A stretch of 64,000 nt of DNA from Bradyrhizobium canariense (GTDB taxonomy: Bacteria > Pseudomonadota > Alphaproteobacteria > Rhizobiales > Xanthobacteraceae), in contig NZ_VSST01000056.1 in assembly GCF_019402665.1 (NCBI RefSeq), forward strand, positions 1 to 64,000. The letters are read 5' to 3'. This document shows, piece by piece, positions 8,719 through 18,295 of the stretch; the stretch's first letter is position 1, and each line of letters opens with the position of its first letter. The translations under genes and the position numbers were made by a program. The notes beneath the pieces are model-generated. The model searched no databases. It saw nothing but the letters and a program-made list of their open reading frames with translations, and was not told the origin of the DNA.

Positions 8719-9468
8719 ATGGTTAATTCACCTCGAAACCCCCTCCAAAACCAGCGTCAAGAGCTCGATTTGACGTCGTTTTCCGCCTCCTCCGGCGAGC
8801 CCGTGGAGTGGCGGATTTCGGACGCGCCCGTGCCCTATCCGGAGGCCGTGGCTGACATGGAGGCGCGCGTCACGGCGATCGCGGCCGGTGAAGCCCCGGA
8901 GCTGGTCTGGCTGCTGGAGCACCCCCCGCTCTACACCTCCGGCACCTCGGGCAAGGCCACCGACCTGCTCGATGCCCGATTCCCGACCTTTGCCACCGGG
9001 CGCGGCGGTCAGCTCACCTATCACGGGCCCGGCCAGCGCGTGGCCTATGTCATGCTCGACCTGAAGCGCCGGCGCCCGGACGTCCGGGCCTATGTCGCGA
9101 GCCTGGAGGAGCTGATTCTGCGGACACTCGCCGCCTTCAACATCCGTGGCGAGCGGCGCGAGGACCGGGTCGGTGTCTGGGTGAAGCGGCCCGACAAGGG
9201 ACCCGAGCACGAGGACAAGATCGCGGCCATCGGCGTCCGGCTGAAGCGCTGGGTCTCGTTTCATGGCATCGCCATCAATGTCGAGCCGGAGCTGTCGCAT
9301 TTCGCCGGCATCGTGCCCTGCGGCGTCGCCGATCCCCGCTACGGCGTCACCTCGCTGGTCGATCTCGGCCAGCTCGTGACGATGGCCGATGTCGACGTCG
9401 CGCTCCGGCAGGCCTTCGAGGAGCTGTTCGGGCCGACCCGGGCGCTTGTGCCGGAAGCGGCGGCCTAA
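8719..9468 (+). CDS. lipB: Lipoyl(octanoyl) transferase LipB
   Basis: A 249-aa enzyme transferring octanoyl from acyl carrier protein to lipoate-dependent enzymes in de novo lipoylation. Visible signatures are RGGQLTYHGPGQ (95-106), EDKIAAIGVR with the catalytic Lys167, HGIAINV, and GIVPCGV with the nucleophile Cys201. The length fits the family. The ATG at 8719 lies head to head with fliN on the other strand with practically no intergenic space, so its promoter must lie inside the fliN reading frame. Confidence 0.95.
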   Translation: MVNSPRNPLQNQRQELDLTSFSASSGEPVEWRISDAPVPYPEAVADMEARVTAIAAGEAPELVWLLEHPPLYTSGTSGKATDLLDARFPTFATGRGGQLTYHGPGQRVAYVMLDLKRRRPDVRAYVASLEELILRTLAAFNIRGERREDRVGVWVKRPDKGPEHEDKIAAIGVRLKRWVSFHGIAINVEPELSHFAGIVPCGVADPRYGVTSLVDLGQLVTMADVDVALRQAFEELFGPTRALVPEAAA

Positions 9469-9652
9469 CTTCTGGTCTCTCTCATTCTCCGCAAACCCGG
9501 AATCAGCTACGCTCGATTCCGGTGTCGCCCACGCCTCCCCCCTCCGCCGGGAAAGTACATTTCATACCGGGCGAATTGATCATCGGACCGACTGTTCGAG
9601 CGCCAGGCATAAGGAGGGGTTGCGTTTCAGCTCGCAATGGGAGGTTTTAGCG

Positions 9653-10366
9653 ATGAGACTGTCTGCACCCATCTATCATCTGAAGCGAAGAGCGAAGCGC
9701 CTGTCCCGCGGGGAAGGCATTCCGCTGCACGATGCGCTCGACCGCATCGCCGTGACGGAAGGGTTTTCCGCCTGGAGCATCCTGGCGGCGAAAGCGGCCG
9801 CAGCGACGCCCGCCAACCGGCTTTTCCTGCAATTCCAACCGGGTGACCTGGTGCTGGTCGGCGCGCGCCCTGGCCAGGGCAAGACCCTGATGAGCCTCGC
9901 GCTTGCCGTGGAGGCGATGCGGTCGGGCCACCGCGCCGCGTTCTTCTCGCTCGAATACACCGAGAAAGACGTTCTGGATCGTTTTCGGGTGATCGGCGCG
10001 GACCCAGCGCAATTCGAAAAACTCTTCGAGGTCGATTGCTCCGACGTCATCAGTGCCGACTACGTCGTCAAGCAGATGGCCGCAGCACCGCGCGGCACGG
10101 TCGTGGTGATCGACTATCTGCAACTGCTCGACCAGCGGCGGGAAAATCCCGACCTCACCGTTCAGGTGCGCGCGTTGAAAGCATTCGCGCGCGACAAGGG
10201 ATTGATCGTTGTCTTCATCTCGCAGATCGACCGTTCCTATGATCCCTCGCTCAAGCCCTGCCCTGACCTGGACGATGTCAGGCTGCCGAACCCGCTCGAC
10301 GTGAAGCTGTTCGACAAGACCTGTTTCCTGAACAAGGACGAAGTTCAGTTTCGCATAGCGAGCTGA
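9653..10366 (+). CDS. DnaB-like RecA-fold ATPase (orphan helicase domain)
   Basis: A 237-aa protein. The Walker A motif GARPGQGKT is at residues 70-78, FFSLEYT follows as in DnaB (normally FxSLEM), and Walker B is VVVIDYLQLL. These belong to the C-terminal ATPase domain of replicative helicase DnaB, but the N-terminal primase-binding domain is absent and a ~55-residue basic leader (HLKRRAKRLSRGEGI) takes its place. It is therefore not the replicative helicase. The start at 9653 is chosen because GGGAGG lies about 8 nt upstream. The role is unknown. A strong convergent hairpin terminates the gene. Confidence 0.85.
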   Translation: MRLSAPIYHLKRRAKRLSRGEGIPLHDALDRIAVTEGFSAWSILAAKAAAATPANRLFLQFQPGDLVLVGARPGQGKTLMSLALAVEAMRSGHRAAFFSLEYTEKDVLDRFRVIGADPAQFEKLFEVDCSDVISADYVVKQMAAAPRGTVVVIDYLQLLDQRRENPDLTVQVRALKAFARDKGLIVVFISQIDRSYDPSLKPCPDLDDVRLPNPLDVKLFDKTCFLNKDEVQFRIAS

Positions 10367-10385
10367 CGATCCCTGGCAGCCGGTT

Positions 10386-10419
10386 GAGGCCGCGGGTGCG
10401 GTTGTTCACCCGCGGCCTC
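10386..10419. terminator. Bidirectional intrinsic terminator hairpin
   Basis: A perfect 13-bp inverted repeat, GAGGCCGCGGGTG (10386-10398) and CACCCGCGGCCTC (10407-10419), with an 8-nt loop. It lies in the 58-bp gap between the convergent DnaB-like gene and tautomerase gene. There is no clear U-run, as is common in GC-rich alphaproteobacteria. Confidence 0.7.
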
Positions 10420-10424
10420 GCTCC

Positions 10425-10847
10425 TCATGCCTTCTCCGGCGAGACCTCGAGCTTGCCGGCGATGTAGCGCCGCTCCTGGGTCAGGCCGCCAAAGCCATAG
10501 GCGTCGCCCTTGACCTCGTCGACATGCAGATAGGTCTCGTGATGCAGCGGGCCCAGGATCCCGGCCATGTGCTGGAACATCGCGGCGAGATAGGCGGCCT
10601 TCTCGTCCTTGGTGTTGGTGCCTTCGCTGACGTGGATGTCGATCCAGTAGCTCGCGAGCTTTTGCTCCGCGAGCGACTTGCCGCCGGCGAACCAGTCGCC
10701 CGCCTCCACCGACTTCACGATGATGGCGGTGACCTCAGGATCCTTGTGCAGGATTTTGGCGGTGAGCTCGGACACGGCGCTCGCGATGTCGGCCTTCAGG
10801 GAGGGCGACTGGCGGGAGGTGGTGTAGGACACGGTGATCAGCGGCAT
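10425..10847 (-). CDS. Tautomerase family protein
   Basis: A 140-aa protein from the ATG at 10847, preceded by GAGGAGAACGACC. After Met removal the N-terminus is PLITVSY, giving the catalytic Pro1 of the 4-oxalocrotonate tautomerase/MIF superfamily. The remainder (SYWIDIHVSEGTNTKDEKAAYLAAMFQ) resembles the longer double-length members. The substrate is unknown. It diverges from a LysR regulator with a shared 112-bp intergenic region holding a perfect dyad, the usual arrangement for a LysR-controlled target. Confidence 0.85.
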   Translation of the reverse strand: MPLITVSYTTSRQSPSLKADIASAVSELTAKILHKDPEVTAIIVKSVEAGDWFAGGKSLAEQKLASYWIDIHVSEGTNTKDEKAAYLAAMFQHMAGILGPLHHETYLHVDEVKGDAYGFGGLTQERRYIAGKLEVSPEKA

Positions 10848-10919
10848 GGTCGTTCTCCTCGGATGTCGCGCAGGTGTTGCGCGGCGTTGGGGAGAAGCTA
10901 GACCCGCCATCGACATTTT

Positions 10920-10954
10920 GGTATCTTATCTCTGTTGATACCAGTGATAAGATA
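10920..10954. promoter_or_regulatory. Candidate LysR-type operator dyad
   Basis: Between the divergent tautomerase and LysR genes lies a perfect 9-bp inverted repeat, TATCTTATC (10922-10930) and GATAAGATA (10946-10954), 15 bp apart. A second overlapping pair is GGTATC (10920-10925) and GATACC (10937-10942). Nested dyads with T-N11-A-like spacing fit a LysR regulator binding next to its own start codon at 10960. Confidence 0.65.
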
Positions 10955-10959
10955 TCATA

Positions 10960-11814
10960 ATGACAGCAACGCTCGATATCGCCACCGTCCAGGCCTTCCT
11001 GCTGGTCGGCGACCTCCAGAGTTTTACGCGGACCGCCGAAGCGCTTGGCACGACTCAGGCGGCCGTCAGCCTCAAGCTGCAGCGGCTGGAGACACTGCTG
11101 GGAAAACGTCTCGTCGAGCGCTCGCCACGCGCGGTCCGGCTCACGGCAGACGGCGCGACGTTCCTCGATCGCGCCCGCGCGCTGATCGCGGCGCATGATC
11201 GCGCGCTATCGGGCGAGGCCTCAGTCGCGCAGTCGCTCTCGCTCGGCATCTCCGACCATGCTGCGGGGCCGGAGCTGGTACCGCTGCTTGAACGCCTGCA
11301 TGCGATGTCGTCGAACCTCACGCTCGCCGTCACCATCGGCTTCTCGCGCGAGATGCAGGAGGCCTATGATGCTGGCCAACTGGATGCGGTGATCGTGCGC
11401 CAGGAAGGCAGCCGACGCGGCGGAGAGAAGCTGGCCGAGGACGAATTCGGCTGGTTCGCATCGAGACGCTTCACCGTGCCCAAGGGGCAGCCTTTGCCGC
11501 TCGCGACGCTCGCTCCGCCCTGCGGGGTCCGCGCCATCGCCGTACGCGCGCTCGACAAGGCCGGCCTCGCCTGGCGCGAGCGTTTTGTCGGCGGCGGCGT
11601 CACGGCAGTGGTCGCGGCCGCACTTGCCGGACTTGCAATCGCACCGCTGGCGCGGCGGATCGCCCCTCCCGGATTGGTCGATGTCGGCCTCGCCAACAAG
11701 CTGCCAAAACTCGGCAGCTCGAAGGTGATGCTCCATTCGAAGGTCAGCGATCCCGCCAAGCTCGCGGCATTGCGCGCGGTGGCGGCGACGTTTCGGAGCG
11801 TGGCGGCGGTCTGA
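10960..11814 (+). CDS. LysR family transcriptional regulator
   Basis: A 284-aa regulator. The N-terminal winged HTH reads VQAFLLVGDLQSFTRTAEALG then TTQAAVSLKLQRLE, as in LysR proteins, and is followed by an effector-binding domain (LSLGISDHAAGPELVPLL onward). It probably controls the divergent tautomerase gene and itself through the dyad in between. The effector is unknown. Confidence 0.92.
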   Translation: MTATLDIATVQAFLLVGDLQSFTRTAEALGTTQAAVSLKLQRLETLLGKRLVERSPRAVRLTADGATFLDRARALIAAHDRALSGEASVAQSLSLGISDHAAGPELVPLLERLHAMSSNLTLAVTIGFSREMQEAYDAGQLDAVIVRQEGSRRGGEKLAEDEFGWFASRRFTVPKGQPLPLATLAPPCGVRAIAVRALDKAGLAWRERFVGGGVTAVVAAALAGLAIAPLARRIAPPGLVDVGLANKLPKLGSSKVMLHSKVSDPAKLAALRAVAATFRSVAAV

Positions 11815-11910
11815 CCCCGTTTACAAGATCGCCTCTAACGCTGCGAGCGTCTGCTGGTTTGCGTCCTGCATACGGGCTCGCAATGTTGCCTAAAAATGTT
11901 TCAACCTCCG

Positions 11911-11935
11911 GGAACAATCCGCCACGTGCTGCGTT
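11911..11935 (+). promoter_or_regulatory. Candidate EcfG (sigma general-stress) promoter
   Basis: GGAAC at 11911-11915 and CGTT at 11932-11935 are separated by 16 bp. This is the consensus for EcfG-type ECF sigma factors of the alphaproteobacterial general stress response (PhyR-NepR-EcfG). It lies just before the ATG at 11962 and downstream of the ATG at 11896, so it would give a transcript starting near 11942 and favours the shorter kinase. Confidence 0.6.
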
Positions 11936-11961
11936 TGCCCCCGTTGAGGCAGGGTCCGGGA

Positions 11962-13482
11962 ATGGTCGAGAAGTCTAGTCAGCAGAGGGACTTGTTCGAA
12001 AGCGAACGCAGTTTCCGCCTGTTAGTTGAAGGAGTTGCGGACTACGCGCTCTACATGCTGGATCCCACCGGGAGAATCACCAGCTGGAACATCGGTGGCG
12101 AGCGCATCAAGGGCTATTCGCCTGGGGAGATCCTCGGCCAGCACTTTTCCCGTTTCTACACCGAGACCGACCGCGCCAACGGCAAGCCCGCCCGTGCACT
12201 CGGCATCGCGCGGGAAAAGGGCCGCTATGAGGAGGAAGGCTGGCGCGTCCGCAAGGATGGCACCTTCTTCTGGGCGAGCGTCGTGATCGATCCGATCTAC
12301 GAGGCCGGCGAGCTGGTCGGCTTCGCCAAGATCACGCGCGACATCACCGAGCGCCGCAACACCCAGCTCAAGCTCGAGGCGATGCAGAAGCAGCTCGCCG
12401 AATCCCAGAAATTCGATGCGCTCGGCCAGCTCACCGGCGGGGTCGCCCACGACTTCAACAACCTCCTGATGATCATCAGCGGCAGCCTGCACATGCTGAA
12501 GCGAGGGGCCAACGACGAAGCCAAGCTGCAGCGCGCGATCTCGGCGATCGAGACCGCCACCAGGCGCGGCGCGGCGCTGACCAACCAGCTCCTCACCTTC
12601 GCACGGCGGCAGAGCGTCAATCCGCAGGCGATCGACTTCGCCGACCGCATCGCGGCGATCCGCGAGGTGCTCGATGCCGGCGTCGGCAGCTCCGTGCGCC
12701 TGGCCTTCGACGTCCGCGGCGACGTCTGGCCGATCAGGACCGACGTTTCCGAGCTCGAGACCGCGCTGCTCAACCTCGTCATCAATGCCCGCGACGCGAT
12801 GCCCGACGGAGGCACGGTGACGATCGCAGCGCGCAATCTCGTGCTCGACGAGGACCCCCTCGTGGGCCAATTCATCGCGATCGACGTCAGCGATACCGGC
12901 CTCGGCATTCCCTCCGACGTTCTCGACAAGATCTTCGAGCCGTTCTTCACAACCAAGCCGATCGGAAAGGGCACCGGCCTCGGTCTCTCGCAGGTGCACG
13001 GCTTCGCCCATCAGGCCGGCGGCACGGTGCGGGTCGCGAGCGCGCTCGGCAAGGGCACGACCTTCACCATTCTCCTGCCGCGCGGAGAAGACGAACCGTC
13101 GCGCGAGGCGGCGGGAGAACCGGCGTTCCAAGGCAGCGGCACGGTGCTGCTAGTCGAGGACAATCCGGACGTCGCCGCCGTCAGCATCGGTCTTCTGGAG
13201 CAGCTCGGCTATCAGGTGCGCCGGGTCGCGGACGCCGAAGCCGCTTTGAGCGAGATAGAGAAGAACGGCGTCGACTTCGTGTTCTCGGATATCGTCATGC
13301 CCGGCAAGATGGACGGACTCAGCCTCGCCCATCACCTCCGCCAGATCCGCCCCGGCCTGCCGATCCTGCTCGCCACCGGCTACAGCGAAGTCGCCGCCGG
13401 CGTGCGCGGCGATTTCCCGATCCTGCGCAAGCCCTACGAGATCCACGAATTGAGCGAAGCGATCGCCAAGCTGCCGCGGTAA
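11962..13482 (+). CDS. PAS domain hybrid sensor histidine kinase
   Basis: A 506-aa soluble protein from the ATG at 11962 (an in-frame ATG at 11896 would add 22 residues). Domains in order: PAS (about 15-130, ADYALYMLDPTGRITSWN), a phospho-acceptor helix with LTGGVAHDFNNLL (His163), an HATPase with the N-box NLVINARDAMPDGG and DTGLGIP, then a C-terminal receiver with VLLVEDNPDV, the acceptor Asp in FSDIVMPG, and RKPYE. There is no membrane segment, so it senses a cytoplasmic signal. The upstream EcfG-like promoter suggests a stress-response sensor. No dedicated output regulator is adjacent. Confidence 0.88.
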   Translation: MVEKSSQQRDLFESERSFRLLVEGVADYALYMLDPTGRITSWNIGGERIKGYSPGEILGQHFSRFYTETDRANGKPARALGIAREKGRYEEEGWRVRKDGTFFWASVVIDPIYEAGELVGFAKITRDITERRNTQLKLEAMQKQLAESQKFDALGQLTGGVAHDFNNLLMIISGSLHMLKRGANDEAKLQRAISAIETATRRGAALTNQLLTFARRQSVNPQAIDFADRIAAIREVLDAGVGSSVRLAFDVRGDVWPIRTDVSELETALLNLVINARDAMPDGGTVTIAARNLVLDEDPLVGQFIAIDVSDTGLGIPSDVLDKIFEPFFTTKPIGKGTGLGLSQVHGFAHQAGGTVRVASALGKGTTFTILLPRGEDEPSREAAGEPAFQGSGTVLLVEDNPDVAAVSIGLLEQLGYQVRRVADAEAALSEIEKNGVDFVFSDIVMPGKMDGLSLAHHLRQIRPGLPILLATGYSEVAAGVRGDFPILRKPYEIHELSEAIAKLPR

Positions 13483-13490
13483 TTCTTCAG

Positions 13491-13790
13491 CTACACCGTC
13501 GGCAACACCGAAAACGCCTCCCCTGCCCGGCGCAAGTTCAGCTCATCGACGTCGGCCGTCTCGCTGGTGACATTGTCGACGCGCGAGGACGGCGGGCCGT
13601 GGCGGCACAGCGCCACCATGTCGGCGACGTGCTTTGGCGGTCCCGCGAACAGCGCTTCGACGCTGCCGTCACGGCGGTTGCGGACCCAGCCTTCGAGGCC
13701 GCACGTCGTCGCCTGATATTCGAGCCAGGCCCGATAGCCGACGCCCTGCACGCGGCCGCGGATCATGACCTGGAGGATCGCCCGGCTCAT
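13491..13790 (-). CDS. acyP: Acylphosphatase
   Basis: A 99-aa enzyme hydrolysing acyl phosphates. The signature RGRVQGVGYRAW contains the catalytic Arg20, and GLEGWVRNRRDGSVEA contains the conserved Asn. The length is exactly that of the family. Its start overlaps the stop of the upstream lyase gene by 4 bp (ATGA), so they are translationally coupled. Confidence 0.94.
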   Translation of the reverse strand: MSRAILQVMIRGRVQGVGYRAWLEYQATTCGLEGWVRNRRDGSVEALFAGPPKHVADMVALCRHGPPSSRVDNVTSETADVDELNLRRAGEAFSVLPTV

Positions 13791-14653
13791 TGTTTCAGTC
13801 CGAGGACATCGGCGCTGCGCGCCTTGACCTCGGCCTCGCGCGTGACGCGGCTGGTCAAGTCCGACGACGGAAGGCCTTTGAGATTCTTCGGCGCAGTGCC
13901 GTCGCGCAGCGCCTTCTGCGTCTCGTAGACGGCCTGCGTTGCGGCCGCGATCGGCGCGTGGCCCTGAAGCGCGATGCGCACGCGCTGGCCAGCAAGGTAT
14001 TCGAGCACGTTCAACTCCTCCGGCGCGCCGCCGAGCACGATCGGCAGGCGCGTGGCGGATGCGACCGCCTCGAGCTCGGTGCGCGACTTGATGCCGGTGA
14101 AGAACAGCGCATCGACGCCGGTAGCCTCATAAGCTCTGGCGCGGCGGATCGCATCCTCGATCGAGGTGATCGAGGCCGCACCGGTGCGACCCATGATGAC
14201 GAGCGAGGGATCGCCGCGGCCGTCGAGTGCCGCCTTCATCTTGCCGACGCCCTCCTCCAGCGAGATCAGCTGCGTCTTCGCTTCGCCGAAGCCAGCCGGC
14301 AGCAGCGTGTCCTCGATGGTGAGGCCGGCGGCACCCGCCGCTTCCAGCTCCTGCACCGTGCGGCGCACGTTGAGCGCGTTGCCATAGCCGTGATCGGCAT
14401 CGACCAGCACCGGAAGTGCCGCCGCACGCGACATCCGCCGCATCTGCTCGGCAAGCTCGGTGAGCGTGATCAGCGTGATGTCGGGGTCGCCGAGCACCGC
14501 GAGCGAAGCCACCGAGCCGCCGAACATGCCGAGCGGGAAACCGAGATCCTCGGCGATGCGGATCGAGATGGCGTCGTAGACCGAGCCGGGATGGACGCAA
14601 GTCCCGCCCGACAGGATCGAGCGCAGTTTTTCGCGGCGGGAACGAAAGGCCAT
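13787..14653 (-). CDS. Isocitrate lyase / PEP mutase family protein (oxaloacetate decarboxylase-like)
   Basis: A 288-aa TIM-barrel enzyme. Conserved features are PGSVYDAISIRIAEDLG at the N-terminus, the metal-binding VDADHGYGNA near residue 85, and TIEDTLLP. The catalytic-loop Cys of true isocitrate lyase or methylisocitrate lyase (KKCGH) is absent. This points to the oxaloacetate decarboxylase or PEP-mutase-like branch. It is followed by acyP with a 4-bp overlap. A perfect 30-bp palindrome lies just upstream of its start. Confidence 0.85.
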   Translation of the reverse strand: MAFRSRREKLRSILSGGTCVHPGSVYDAISIRIAEDLGFPLGMFGGSVASLAVLGDPDITLITLTELAEQMRRMSRAAALPVLVDADHGYGNALNVRRTVQELEAAGAAGLTIEDTLLPAGFGEAKTQLISLEEGVGKMKAALDGRGDPSLVIMGRTGAASITSIEDAIRRARAYEATGVDALFFTGIKSRTELEAVASATRLPIVLGGAPEELNVLEYLAGQRVRIALQGHAPIAAATQAVYETQKALRDGTAPKNLKGLPSSDLTSRVTREAEVKARSADVLGLKQ

Positions 14654-14694
14654 GGTGCCCTCTCAACTGTTGCGACGCAGCCGCAACATACACC

Positions 14695-14772
14695 GTCATT
14701 GCGAGCGCAGCGAAGCAATCCAGAATCTTTCAGCGGAGGCAGTCTGGATTGCTTCGCTGCGCTCGCAATGAC
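14695..14772. repeat. Long palindromic intergenic repeat, copy 1
   Basis: Perfect inverted repeat of 30 bp (14695-14724 and 14743-14772) around an 18-nt loop. The arm begins GTCATTGCGAGCGCAGCGAA. A degenerate relative of the same element is at 20806-20894. It sits between pccA and the lyase gene and belongs to a Bradyrhizobium-type REP family. Confidence 0.85.
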
Positions 14773-14809
14773 GAAGTCAGTGGACCCCTCGCAAGAGTCC
14801 CCCCAAACC

Positions 14810-16825
<2,016 letters not shown>

Positions 16826-17009
16826 GCTTTTCTTGAGTCTCGACCTTGGGCGGGACCCTTCCCTGGCCGTTGGAGCCTATGGGATGGGCCGTGTGGCTCC
16901 CGTGGTACATCAAAATAGGCCGGAGGCAACGGTCAAAATCCGGCCCCTCTGGCGTACCAGCGCAAGACCGAAGCAAGACCGAAACGGGCTTTGCAAGCTC
17001 CCGGACGGC

Positions 17010-18080
17010 CTACGGCTTCCCGGCCTTGCCCACGTTCCGGACCAGGCCGTGAATGAAGCCGAGCTTGTCGACGACGACCGGCGAGAGGATGAACGGATAG
17101 AGGTCGCGCATGCCCATGGCGCGGTTGACGCTGTTCATGGCGAAGGTGAAGGGCAGCCATGCGTTGACGATCGCCTCGACGTCCCTCGCTTCGTAAGGGT
17201 TGAAGCGGATGCGCGTCGTCAACTCCCCGTCGCGATCCACCTTGGGCCGCACCTCCATGCCGAACTCGCTAGCCATCTCCAGGGTGTCGACGATGTGAAG
17301 ATAGTGCGCCCAGGTCTCGGCGAAATCTTCCCACGGATGCGTGGTCGCGTAGGCCGAGACGTAGTTCTGCTGCCAGTCCGGCGGGGCGCCTTCGGCATAG
17401 TGGCGCTGCAACGCCTGGCCGTAATCGGCGGAATCGTCGCCGAACACGGCGCGGCATTCGTCCAGCTCGCCGCCGTTGCGCACCAGCACGTCCCAGAAAT
17501 AGTGCCCGACCTCGTGGCGGAAATGCCCGAGCAGCGTCCGGTAGGGCTCGCCCATCTCCAGCCTGCGCCGCTCGCGCTCGATGTCGTCGGCCTCGGTCAG
17601 CGCGATCGTGATCAGGCCGTTGTCGTGGCCGGTCAGGACCTTCTGCCCGCTCTGCGCATCGTCGGCGAGGAAATTGAAGATCAGGCCATGTTCGGGATTG
17701 TCCTGCCGGGTCTGGAGCGGCAGCTTCCAGCGGATCAGGGAATAGAACAGCCGGTGCTTCGCCATCTCCAGCTCACGCCAGCCGGCGAGTTGCGCCTGAT
17801 CCGACAGGTCCGGCACGACGCCGTTATGGCGGCAGGCGCGGCAATAGCCGGTGGTATCACCTGCATCCGTCAGCCAGTTGCACGAATCGTGCTCGGCATT
17901 GCTGCACAGCATGCGACTTTCGCCCTTGGTCGCCAGCGTCTTCCAGGCCTCTCCGTCGGGCTCGATCGCCGACATCGTCTCCTTCTCCGGCAGGAAGGCG
18001 ACCCGATGGCCGCAGCGTTCGCAGGCGCGGTTCTCGAAATAGAGGACGTTGCCGCAGGCCTGGCAGACAAAAAGCTTCAA
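17010..18080 (-). CDS. Zinc-ribbon putative zinc-binding metallopeptidase
   Basis: A 356-aa cytoplasmic protein. The N-terminus is a zinc ribbon (Cys6, 9, 20 and 23: VCQACGN then CERCGH), followed by a second Cys set (MLCSN, SCNW, CRACRHNG). The catalytic centre is GHFRHEVGHYFWD, an HExxH-type motif, with downstream HPWEDFAETWAHYLH supplying a likely third ligand. This combination is the family annotated as putative zinc-binding peptidase (Peptidase_Mx type). The substrate is unknown. It diverges from the hybrid kinase at 18296 across a 215-bp gap. Confidence 0.88.
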   Translation of the reverse strand: MKLFVCQACGNVLYFENRACERCGHRVAFLPEKETMSAIEPDGEAWKTLATKGESRMLCSNAEHDSCNWLTDAGDTTGYCRACRHNGVVPDLSDQAQLAGWRELEMAKHRLFYSLIRWKLPLQTRQDNPEHGLIFNFLADDAQSGQKVLTGHDNGLITIALTEADDIERERRRLEMGEPYRTLLGHFRHEVGHYFWDVLVRNGGELDECRAVFGDDSADYGQALQRHYAEGAPPDWQQNYVSAYATTHPWEDFAETWAHYLHIVDTLEMASEFGMEVRPKVDRDGELTTRIRFNPYEARDVEAIVNAWLPFTFAMNSVNRAMGMRDLYPFILSPVVVDKLGFIHGLVRNVGKAGKP

Positions 18081-18295
18081 GATTTAGCCTCTTCGGAAAG
18101 GGAGCTTTTGGGAATGAAAGTTGTGGCGCCTCGCGGATACGCGCGCGGAGGGCTCATCGTTCCAAGGTTCGGAACAAATAGCCAGACTTGGCGTTCGTTG
18201 ATGCCCACCATACTGCATTCGGCGACGCCTTTCTTTCCATATTCCTTTTGAGCAATGGCCATCACGCGTCGTCTGTGTGAATATCGGTCGGCCAC

